This document shows, piece by piece, positions 6,754 through 13,842 of a stretch of DNA of 64,000 bases. The stretch comes from Spirosoma luteum DSM 19990. GTDB taxonomy: Bacteria; Bacteroidota; Bacteroidia; Cytophagales; Spirosomataceae. The notes below the pieces were generated by a model, which was not told the origin of the DNA, searched no databases, and saw nothing but the letters and a program-made list of their open reading frames with translations. The DNA is taken from assembly GCF_000374065.1 (NCBI RefSeq), contig NZ_KB893251.1, positions 1 through 64,000 of the forward strand, given 5' to 3'. Both the position numbers and the translations under genes were made by a program. Position 1 is the first letter of the stretch. Each line of letters begins with the position of its first letter.

Positions 6754-7008
6754 ATGGCAAAAAAAGTTACGCTGATCACCGCTACGTTTATTGTACGGTC
6801 GTGGGACATTTACGGGTTCCCAAACTACTTTTTCGGGAAGGATAAAAATCTGTATCGCTTCGACTCGCGGGGCCAGGTAAAAAAGAACAAACGTGTTGTC
6901 ATTGGCACGACCCAGGGATATATCCTGAAAAGTAAATTTTATAGCCTGGCTCAACTCCGCACCTTATTGCGACAACATGATATTAAAGATAATCCAGTGG
7001 GCTTTTAA
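6754..7008 (+). CDS. Small conserved-looking hypothetical protein (84 aa)
   Basis: An 84-residue basic protein beginning MAKKVTLITATFIVRSW. It has beta-type stretches (NYFFGKDKNLYRFDSRGQV, KRVVIGTTQGYILKSKF) and a C-terminal helix (SLAQLRTLLRQHD). The YRFDSRGQVKKNKR...GYILKSKFYSLAQLR pattern resembles a family of short Bacteroidota proteins of unknown function, by memory only. No signal peptide or membrane segment. It sits just outside the cassette array and on the opposite strand, followed by a perfect palindromic terminator. A competing minus-strand frame is less protein-like. Confidence 0.6.
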   Translation: MAKKVTLITATFIVRSWDIYGFPNYFFGKDKNLYRFDSRGQVKKNKRVVIGTTQGYILKSKFYSLAQLRTLLRQHDIKDNPVGF

Positions 7009-7151
7009 AGGTGCTTATCTTATCGGCTGTGACGTGGGTGTATCATATGGTCGTCAGTATACTCTCATAACCCAACAATTGTTGAATAAAGCGGATATCT
7101 GTGCCGGATTCTAACAAGTGGGTTGCGAAAGAGTATCTATTAAAAACAACC

Positions 7152-7184
7152 AAACCTATAAGGTCTGTGAGACCTTATAGGTTT
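7152..7184. terminator. Perfect palindrome, bidirectional terminator between convergent genes
   Basis: AAACCTATAAGGTCT, a GTG loop and AGACCTTATAGGTTT form a perfect 15-bp stem. A-run and T-run ends make it work as a terminator on either strand. It lies just before the minus-strand stop at 7191 and 144 bases after the plus-strand stop at 7008. Confidence 0.75.
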
Positions 7185-7190
7185 ACACTA

Positions 7191-7901
7191 TTACTTCACT
7201 GTAAAATCCGAATCTTTCAGGCCTTTGTTGATCTTTACGTTATCCACCGACATGGTCATGGGGCCGCGGGGCGACTGCTGGACTATGGTCATCGGGAACT
7301 TGATGCCACCCGTATCCTTGTAATCCGAATACACCATGCTGTTTTTCATTTCGCCCTGCGGCCCTCTTCCAGTGGTTACGGATTGCACTTTCAACCCTGT
7401 CGTAACGTCGAAATTATCGGTCCAGGTGGCAGCTCCGTCGGCGGTGGTGTGGCTGAGCTTATAGGTGTCTTTCCCGTCCACTTTTTCGGGGCCAACGAGC
7501 GTGGTTTTTACGCCATTCTCCGCGTAGTGCAGTTCGGGGAAAAGCGTGTTCATCATCGTCATTTGCTGGGCAGCCGGGCCATCGAGCGTACGACTGCCCT
7601 GCATACCGCCCATCGCTACGTTGGTGCCGTTGCCAGTTTGTTTCATCACCTCCATGCCATTGGCGTTAATTACCATCGAAAACATGGCGGGCGTCTTCTG
7701 CTTGCGCGTCACGATAATTGCGTTTCCGTTCATGTCGGACGACATGTTGGTCGTTAGGTCCGTGACCTTCATGAGGGCTTCTTTGCCACCAATGGCGGTA
7801 ATGTAGTTAGCCAGTATCTCATCGGCCGTGGGTGTAGACTGAGCCGCAACCCAGTGACCCATCGTCAGCAGCAGGCCGACGATCAATCCTATTTTTTTCA
7901 T
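7191..7901 (-). CDS. LolA-like secreted outer-membrane-lipoprotein-sorting-type protein
   Basis: Start at ATG 7899-7901 gives 236 residues with a clear signal peptide (MKKIGLIVGLLLTMGHWVAAQ). TADEILANYITAIGGKEAL is the usual opening of Bacteroidota periplasmic proteins of the LolA/LolB-like superfamily. The rest is beta-rich, with repeated Met and Gly residues (GMEVMKQTGNGTNVAMGGMQG), consistent with a half-barrel that binds a hydrophobic ligand. Upstream in-frame codons would translate the 3' region of nhaD spacing and are rejected. The function in this organism is unknown; the family call is from overall pattern. The gene follows nhaD on the same strand with a 79-base gap, so it may be co-transcribed. 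Confidence 0.7.
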   Translation of the reverse strand: MKKIGLIVGLLLTMGHWVAAQSTPTADEILANYITAIGGKEALMKVTDLTTNMSSDMNGNAIIVTRKQKTPAMFSMVINANGMEVMKQTGNGTNVAMGGMQGSRTLDGPAAQQMTMMNTLFPELHYAENGVKTTLVGPEKVDGKDTYKLSHTTADGAATWTDNFDVTTGLKVQSVTTGRGPQGEMKNSMVYSDYKDTGGIKFPMTIVQQSPRGPMTMSVDNVKINKGLKDSDFTVK

Positions 7902-7980
7902 GTTTTTCCTGTTAGTTTTTCGCCAAATATAGTCGTTCAGCCAACAATCGGCAAGGGGATTTACGGCGCTGACAATCAAC

Positions 7981-9276
7981 TTACTGGAACAGTGAAGAGC
8001 CCGCCAGATAAACCCCGGCCCCGGCCAGATAGCCAATCAGTGCCAGCCAGCTTATTTTTCGCAGGTACCAGCCAAAAGCCATCTTTTCCATACCCATTAC
8101 GGCCACGCCCGCAGCTGACCCAATGAGCAGCAAGCTCCCGCCCGTACCGGCACAGTAGGCCATAAACGTCCAGAGTTTACTATCTACCGGATAGGTTTGC
8201 AGGTCATACATACCCATCGACGCAGCCACGATGGGCACGTTGTCGACCACGGCAGATACGACACCGATGAGAACGACAATGCTATCCAGATTACCCACCG
8301 CCCGATTTAGTGAATCGGCCAGTTCACGCAGCACACCCGTTGCTTCCAGGGAGCCAACGGCCAGCAGGATGCCCAGAAAAAACAGGATGCTCGGCGTGTC
8401 GATACGACTCAGGGCGTAAGAGGCCGTAAACTTCTTACGCTGAGCGTCGTCTTTATCGCTGTGAATGATTTCGGAAGCGACCCAGATCAGGCCCAGCACC
8501 ATCATCATGCCCATGTACGGCGGCAGATGCGTGACCGCTTTGAACACAGGGACAAACAGCATACCGCCCAGCCCGATGGCCAGCATCGTGCGCCGGTCCC
8601 GGCGGGTAATGGGCGTAACATACGGACGGCTGGGGCCAAGGTACTCGGCCGGGATTGGGGGTAACGGCTGGGGTTTATACACACGGGTCAGTATAGCCAG
8701 CGGCACCAGCAATGATACCAGACTGGGCAACAGCATGTTACTGATGATATGAAAGGCGGAAATTTGTCCCCCAATCCAGAGCATAGTCGTGCTGATATCG
8801 CCAATCGGCGACCAGGCTCCACCGGAGTTGGCCGCCAGGATAATCATTCCCGCCATAATCTGCCGGTCTTCCAGATCCCGAATCAGTTTGCGGATCACCG
8901 TTATCATCACAATGGAGGTAGTGAGGTTGTCCAGCAGGGCCGACATGAAAAACGTTAACAGGCTAATCAGCCAGAGCAGCGTACGCATATTCCGGCTGGC
9001 AATGCGGTCGGTGATGAGGGTAAAGCCATCGTGCACATCAATCAATTCCACTACGGCCATAGCCCCCATGAGGAAGAAAAGAATCTCGGCCGAGTCGGTC
9101 AGATGATGCTCCAACTGCTGGCCAATGGCTTCTTTGTCGCCCCCCAGCAGTGCGTAGGTAGCCCAGCAAACAACACCGGTAATGAGCGCGGTAGCTGTTT
9201 TGTTGATCTTGATGGAATGTTCAACGGTAATCAGTACATAACCGGCAATGAAGATAAGCGTAAGCAGTACAAGCAT
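7981..9276 (-). CDS. nhaD: NhaD-type Na+/H+ antiporter
   Basis: A 431-residue protein of about 11-12 membrane helices that exchanges sodium for protons at the cytoplasmic membrane. Motifs typical of NhaD in the ion transporter superfamily are present: FFLMGAMAVVELIDVHDGF, SALLDNLTTSIVMITVIRKL, AANSGGAWSPIGDISTTMLW, and in the second half SAVVDNVPIVAASMGMYDL with AGTGGSLLLIGSAAGVAVMG. The paired DN(L/V) re-entrant motifs mark the two inverted halves. Length is usual for the family. The gene precedes the LolA-like gene, and a second cation/proton antiporter is encoded nearby at 9764-10954. Confidence 0.93.
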   Translation of the reverse strand: MLVLLTLIFIAGYVLITVEHSIKINKTATALITGVVCWATYALLGGDKEAIGQQLEHHLTDSAEILFFLMGAMAVVELIDVHDGFTLITDRIASRNMRTLLWLISLLTFFMSALLDNLTTSIVMITVIRKLIRDLEDRQIMAGMIILAANSGGAWSPIGDISTTMLWIGGQISAFHIISNMLLPSLVSLLVPLAILTRVYKPQPLPPIPAEYLGPSRPYVTPITRRDRRTMLAIGLGGMLFVPVFKAVTHLPPYMGMMMVLGLIWVASEIIHSDKDDAQRKKFTASYALSRIDTPSILFFLGILLAVGSLEATGVLRELADSLNRAVGNLDSIVVLIGVVSAVVDNVPIVAASMGMYDLQTYPVDSKLWTFMAYCAGTGGSLLLIGSAAGVAVMGMEKMAFGWYLRKISWLALIGYLAGAGVYLAGSSLFQ

Positions 9277-9400
9277 ATACAGACAATAATTGCGCTGAGC
9301 GGTAAAAAAACATCGGCTCAGCGTAATGAAAAATAAACCGCCCCACGGCTTAAATTTTGTGGCGGGTGAGTAATTTCCGGCTAATTCCTGTTATCCCATT

Positions 9401-9748
9401 GTGAATCCCATTAGCCCGATGTTCATTATTCATGTTGCTTCGCTGGGGCCGGATGGCATGGCGTTGTTCCCGTTTATTCTTGTCCGGCATCGGCACCCCG
9501 GCCCTACCCTGCTCAACCACGAATGTATTCACCTCAGGCAGCAGCTGGAACTGGGGATTCTCCCCTTTTACCTGTGGTATGTCATCGAATACCTGATCCG
9601 GCGGATTCAGTATCGGGATCATTATACGGCTTATCGACATATCTGCTTTGAGCGTGAAGCCTTCGCAAACGACCGGGACCTGAACTACCTCAACACCCGG
9701 CGTTACTGGGCATTCCGGCGTTATCTTACCCAGGACACCCGGCCATAA
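9401..9748 (+). CDS. Mini zinc-metallopeptidase-like protein with HExxH
   Basis: A 115-residue protein with LLNHECIHLRQQLELG, an HExxH motif at about residues 40-44, and a possible third ligand in the downstream segment FEREAFAND. Between them is a hydrophobic aromatic helix (ILPFYLWYVIEYLIRR). Similar small proteins are common in Bacteroidota and unnamed. No signal peptide is seen; Met7 is an alternative start. The protein may bind zinc and could be a membrane-associated protease, but the small size makes catalysis uncertain. It is convergent with the antiporter gene, with only 15 bases between stops. Confidence 0.65.
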   Translation: MNPISPMFIIHVASLGPDGMALFPFILVRHRHPGPTLLNHECIHLRQQLELGILPFYLWYVIEYLIRRIQYRDHYTAYRHICFEREAFANDRDLNYLNTRRYWAFRRYLTQDTRP

Positions 9749-9763
9749 CCCAATAACTGTCCT

Positions 9764-10954
9764 TTATTGGTCCGACGATTCGGTTGTCAGTTGTTTACGG
9801 CCTAGGCCAGCTACCATCACCAAAGCCGATGATAGCACCAGCAGCAGCATGGGAATGCCTTCCCGGAAACCGATTAATCGTAAATCTTCGGGAATATTCA
9901 GGTACAGCAACACCGTTATCAGCCCCCGGGGCGCAATCCATAACAGCGGCCCCATCGGTCCCCTGTACGTTAACCGGAGCGTTACCCACCGCCAGGCCAC
10001 AATAACCAGTAAAAAAAGGCCGCTGACAATGAGCGCATCGGTTTGAACCAGGTCCTGCGGAACGGCTGCGTAGCCAAAAATCAGGTAAAAAAAAGTACGG
10101 ACCACAAACGCCCCCTCGGCGGTTAGATTCTTGAGCTGGTCGAGTTCTTTTTCAAACAGATCATTCTTAAAAATACGACTCAGTCGCCCCCGGATAAACA
10201 GGTCTGTATTGTTCAGAAACAGGCCAAAAATCAGAATCAGCAACAGGGACGACAGGTGATTTATTTCGGCCAGCGCGTATACCAGGAACAGGACCGAGAT
10301 AATCGGCAGAAATTTAATCCGGTGGTTGATACGGCCAATCAGGTAGAGCAATAAAAAACAGCAGCCCAGTGAAATAACGGCCATCACCAGCGTGTCGCGG
10401 GTGAAGGACAATACAGCACCCAGCACCGAATTGCGACTAAGGAGCAGGAAATTGAACGCCATAATGCCCAGTATGCTGGCGTAGGCCGATTCATACACGG
10501 CAAACTCCCGTTGCCCGTCCGTCAGGCTGGTTATGATCTGCGCTGTCAGTGAACTACTGACAATGGAAAAGGGTAACGCGGCAAGCAGGCAATGGTAAAA
10601 CGAGTCGTTCAGCAGTAGGTAGAGCATACTGGCCATCAGCAGCGTTCCGCCAATAATGCCAAGCAGGGAAGCCAGCAGCGTCCGGCGCAGCATACTCAGC
10701 CGCTCGGCGTGCAGTTCCAGATCCAGTCCACCTTCCAGCACGATCAGAATAAGCCCCAGCGTACCCAGCGTTGGCAGAATAGTGTTGACGTATGGCACCT
10801 GAACGGCAAAGTACTCCGTTACCTGCCGGGTAATCATCCCCAAAAGTAACAGCAACAAGACGGAGGGCGTTTTGAACCGGCTGCTGAACAAGTCGAAGGC
10901 GTACGAGATTAGTACCGATAAGCTCAGGACTATAATCAGAATTGATGAATCCAT
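9764..10954 (-). CDS. Cation:proton antiporter, CPA (NhaP/Kef-like) family
   Basis: A 396-residue polytopic protein of about 12 membrane helices. Helix segments include VLLLLLLGMITRQV, LGTLGLILIVLEGGLDLEL (a typical antiporter signature with conserved EGG), FSIVSSSLTAQIITSL, and LLWIAPRGLITVLLYL near the C-terminus. These match the CPA1/CPA2 superfamily. There is no C-terminal RCK or TrkA domain, so no visible nucleotide control. It likely exchanges Na+ or K+ for H+. The ion cannot be told from sequence. It lies 40 bases downstream of the beta-propeller lipoprotein gene on the same strand. Confidence 0.88.
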   Translation of the reverse strand: MDSSILIIVLSLSVLISYAFDLFSSRFKTPSVLLLLLLGMITRQVTEYFAVQVPYVNTILPTLGTLGLILIVLEGGLDLELHAERLSMLRRTLLASLLGIIGGTLLMASMLYLLLNDSFYHCLLAALPFSIVSSSLTAQIITSLTDGQREFAVYESAYASILGIMAFNFLLLSRNSVLGAVLSFTRDTLVMAVISLGCCFLLLYLIGRINHRIKFLPIISVLFLVYALAEINHLSSLLLILIFGLFLNNTDLFIRGRLSRIFKNDLFEKELDQLKNLTAEGAFVVRTFFYLIFGYAAVPQDLVQTDALIVSGLFLLVIVAWRWVTLRLTYRGPMGPLLWIAPRGLITVLLYLNIPEDLRLIGFREGIPMLLLVLSSALVMVAGLGRKQLTTESSDQ

Positions 10955-10994
10955 ATGAACAGTCGGTCAATGTAAGCGGCCCCTTTGCTGACTT

Positions 10995-11864
10995 TTATTT
11001 CCGTCCGTAGTAATACAAATTCACCGATGAGGCACTGGCCCGCTCGCTGATGGTGAAAAAACCTTTATTGTCTTTATCAAAGCAAATAGCTTCGCCCTGC
11101 GGCTCGGCCCGTATGGTCAGCTGGCGGCTGTTGCCAAACTGTAAGGCATCGGAAATGGACTGGCCGGCGTTTCGTTTGTAATAATATACCTGCGTGTAGG
11201 TACGAACCAGCATTTCGGATCCGTCGGGCGAGATAGCCGCACTCGTCACAAATGTTATAGGTAACTCACCGTAGGCTTTTGCCACCGTTATCTGATTGAC
11301 ATCCTGCGGGTAAGGGAGGCTATACAGATGCACTTTCGTTTCCCGCTTCGAGATGATGTAAATATCTTTGGTAGCCGGGTCAACAAACATGGCTTCGGCA
11401 TCGCGGGGGCCATCCGGATAGCGAAAATTAATCCGGGCAACCTGCGTAATGGGTGTTTGCAGCGACGCAGGTTCGGGAAACCGGTAAATTTGGGATATGT
11501 CGTGATTGGCATTATTATCGCCAATTTCCCCAATGTAAAGGTAGTTTACCCCATCAGTCGGCCCCGGCCCAATGGACAATTCCTCCCAATCGCGGTTAGC
11601 AACGTTGGGAACACTGATTTTCCCTTTTACCACTCCATCGTGACCCAGCAGTGACAGGTCGGCTGAGTTCCCGCTATCCTCCTCAATCCACACATTGCCG
11701 GGCTGGCTGCGGCTATCGGCCATGCCGGATGCTTCATCAATCTGTCCGGCGGTAACAGGCGTAGCAGTAGGGTCTGAGACAAACTGAGCCTCGTACACTC
11801 CCGGTACTGTGAGTTTGCAGGAAATAATTGCCAGACTAAAAACCAGCAAAACAAAATTACGCAT
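10995..11864 (-). CDS. Beta-propeller-like lipoprotein
   Basis: Start at ATG 11862-11864 gives a signal peptide MRNFVLLVFSLAIISC ending in a lipobox Cys, so the 289-residue protein is a predicted lipoprotein. The body has repeated blade-like strands (NVWIEEDSGNSADLSLLG, YLYIGEIGDNNANHD, EAMFVDPATKDIYIISKRE, GEAICFDKDNKGFFTISE). The pattern of EASG..., DWEE and GDN motifs is shared with a family of Bacteroidota propeller proteins whose substrate is unknown. It probably sits on the outer membrane. A start nine codons upstream would place polar residues before the signal peptide and is not favoured. Confidence 0.75.
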   Translation of the reverse strand: MRNFVLLVFSLAIISCKLTVPGVYEAQFVSDPTATPVTAGQIDEASGMADSRSQPGNVWIEEDSGNSADLSLLGHDGVVKGKISVPNVANRDWEELSIGPGPTDGVNYLYIGEIGDNNANHDISQIYRFPEPASLQTPITQVARINFRYPDGPRDAEAMFVDPATKDIYIISKRETKVHLYSLPYPQDVNQITVAKAYGELPITFVTSAAISPDGSEMLVRTYTQVYYYKRNAGQSISDALQFGNSRQLTIRAEPQGEAICFDKDNKGFFTISERASASSVNLYYYGRK

Positions 11865-12113
11865 GAAAATTCGGGTTGTTTCAGTTGCCAAAGTAACGAA
11901 CAGATAAAGTAAAAGTGATACCCTTACCTTAATAAAGCTATCGACATCATCCGGTAACGCATTCCCCCAGGTCTGAAACTATTGCCGTGTTCTGCGTCAT
12001 TCAGCGGCAATGTTTGCAACCCGGTGATGGACAGTTGGGCTGCCAACCATTAGTTTTTGGGCCAGTGGTGCTTTGGTTACCAAACATCTTTATTCTACTA
12101 ATTGCTTTTTGCT

Positions 12114-12764
12114 ATGCGTAATTCCCTACCCTACCTGCTGGCCACGCTGGTACTTGGTTTCCTGGTAAGTTGTGCCTCCCGCCCATCCGCTAAGTCAGAC
12201 AATAGCTGGGTTCGTATTTTTGATGGTAAAACACTGGATGGCTGGAAACTCACGACCGAAAGTCCGGGAACATTCAGCGTACAGGATGGCGCTATTGCAG
12301 TGGCCGGTCCACGGGCACACCTGTTTTACGAAGGGCCCGTAGGCAACCACAATTTCAAGAACTTCGAGTGGAAAGCACTGGTGAAAACCATGCCCGGCTC
12401 CAACTCCGGCATGTTTATTCATACAGCCTATCAGGACAAAGGATGGCCTAGTAAAGGGTACGAAATTCAGGTAAACCAAAGCCATACCGACTGGCGTAAA
12501 ACGGGCAGCGTTTACGGCCTTCAGGATGTGAAGGAGGTATTCGTGAAAGACGATGAATGGTATACGGAACACATTATTGTGCAGGGTAAAAAAGTAATCA
12601 TTAAGGTAAACGACAAGATTATCAACGACTACACGGAACCCGACAGCGTTAGTAACGCCAACTCACCAAAAAAACTCAGCAGCGGCACCATTGCCCTTCA
12701 GGGCCACGACCCAAAAAGTAAAGTCTACTTCAAAGACATCATGATTAAAGTGCTGCCCGATTAA
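12114..12764 (+). CDS. DUF1080 (3-keto-disaccharide hydrolase-like) lipoprotein
   Basis: A 216-residue protein from ATG 12114: signal peptide MRNSLPYLLATLVLGFLVSC with lipobox Cys, then one DUF1080/PF06439 concanavalin-like domain. Diagnostic stretches are VRIFDGKTLDGWKL at its start, GSNSGMFIHTAYQD, KGYEIQVNQSH and ALQGHDPKSKVYFKDI at its end. Members are linked to breakdown of keto-sugars and glycosides in the periplasm or on the cell surface. The upstream Met (12102) would add only four residues. The gene stands alone, with a long inverted repeat about 200 bases downstream. Confidence 0.9.
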   Translation: MRNSLPYLLATLVLGFLVSCASRPSAKSDNSWVRIFDGKTLDGWKLTTESPGTFSVQDGAIAVAGPRAHLFYEGPVGNHNFKNFEWKALVKTMPGSNSGMFIHTAYQDKGWPSKGYEIQVNQSHTDWRKTGSVYGLQDVKEVFVKDDEWYTEHIIVQGKKVIIKVNDKIINDYTEPDSVSNANSPKKLSSGTIALQGHDPKSKVYFKDIMIKVLPD

Positions 12765-12963
12765 AAACGTCCCTAATTTCTGGCCGTGCAGCAACGTAAC
12801 GATGGCCTCTTCGCTGAAAACACCCAACCAGGAGAAACGGTTAAACTTACCGTTTAGGTAAGCAAAAGTTACCTGATAATACCCTGTAGATATGGGTCAG
12901 CGACAGGGACACCGTATTCGCGGGTTGGTAAACATAAAGGTCATTCTTTTTTACGGGTAAACC
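12765..12963. other. Non-coding stretch, nothing recognised
   Basis: About 200 bases between the DUF1080 gene and the inverted repeat at 12964. A short imperfect repeat around TTAAACTTACCGTTTAGGTAA is present, but no gene, promoter or structured RNA could be assigned. Confidence 0.4.
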
Positions 12964-13001
12964 CACGCCCCTTTTAGCGGATTACCGCTAAAAGGGGCGT
13001 G
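12964..13001. terminator. Perfect 17-bp inverted repeat
   Basis: CACGCCCCTTTTAGCGG, loop ATTA, and CCGCTAAAAGGGGCGTG form a perfect stem-loop. There is no downstream T-run, so termination is likely but not certain. It separates the DUF1080 gene from the TonB receptor operon. Confidence 0.55.
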
Positions 13002-13111
13002 TAGCTATTGACGCCCGGATACGGCTTAATTTTCCGGGCCTTACAGTCGCTTATTTCCCTATCTTGTGGAGCGATTATACGGGTACAAACCAGCCATGTT
13101 TTTTCTTCCAG

Positions 13112-13840
13112 ATGCGTCAACGCTTACTCCTGTCTTTAGCTTATTTATTTCTGTACCAATCTGCCCCCGGCCAAACGCCAAAGTCTGACAGTTTATTCGT
13201 GCAGGCGGCAAAACAACAGGCTGTCAACCAGTACGAGCAGGCTTTTTCAAAGCAGGAACATGTGTACGAAGGGAATGAATACATCGCCCACGACCACCGC
13301 ATAAAAATCCATCCGTTTTACCCAACCGACAGCCTGCTGACGGGAACAATCACCTACAACGATATTCGCTACCACGACGTACCCATGTTGTACGATATTG
13401 TTCGGCAGGAAGTAGCCGTTCAACCACCGGAAGGCGGGTACCGGATTCGGCTTCACACCAATAAAGTAGGTAATTTTTCGCTGGGTCAGCACCGGTTTAT
13501 TCGACTCGAAAATGACAGCACGTCGGGCATTGAGCCCGGCTTTTACGAACTGCTGCTCAATGGTCGGACGCAGGTACTGGCGCAACGCGTAAAAACCATT
13601 CATGAAGATATTTCGAGCGGGACTTACATGGCCGATTATCTGGTCAAAGACCGTTTCTTCATCCGCAGAGACAGCCTGTACCATGAGGTGAAAACAAAAC
13701 GGTCGGTGCTTGCCCTGTTTCCAGACCAAGCCAAAGCCCTGCGAAAATACCTTCGTGCCAACCACCTCAAATTCAAGGACGAACAGCGCGAAATGTCGAT
13801 TACGCGGGTGGCAAAACAGTATGAAGAAATAACCCGTTAA
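13112..13840 (+). CDS. Secreted hypothetical protein, first gene of TonB receptor operon
   Basis: From ATG 13112 the product is 242 residues with a signal peptide (MRQRLLLSLAYLFLYQSAPGQ). The body has strands and turns such as GNEYIAHDHRIKIHPFYPTD, GTITYNDIRYHDVPMLYDIV and RFIRLENDSTSGIEPGFYELLLNG, and a basic helical C-terminus (LFPDQAKALRKYLRANHLKF). No family was recognised. It ends two bases before the TonB receptor start, so the two are almost surely co-transcribed, and the protein may assist the receptor. An upstream in-frame Met at 13064 would place 16 polar residues before the signal peptide and is rejected. Confidence 0.7.
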   Translation: MRQRLLLSLAYLFLYQSAPGQTPKSDSLFVQAAKQQAVNQYEQAFSKQEHVYEGNEYIAHDHRIKIHPFYPTDSLLTGTITYNDIRYHDVPMLYDIVRQEVAVQPPEGGYRIRLHTNKVGNFSLGQHRFIRLENDSTSGIEPGFYELLLNGRTQVLAQRVKTIHEDISSGTYMADYLVKDRFFIRRDSLYHEVKTKRSVLALFPDQAKALRKYLRANHLKFKDEQREMSITRVAKQYEEITR

Positions 13841-13842
13841 AC

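Noticed and set aside
7068-7085. CCCAACAATTGTTG near 7070 as another attC-type site
   Set aside because: It is a short tight palindrome around AATT without inner stem, TGATGG or CTTTACA; probably chance.
10554-10970. Minus-strand frame of 138 codons inside the antiporter gene
   Set aside because: It overlaps a clear CPA antiporter frame on the same strand and has no protein-like pattern.
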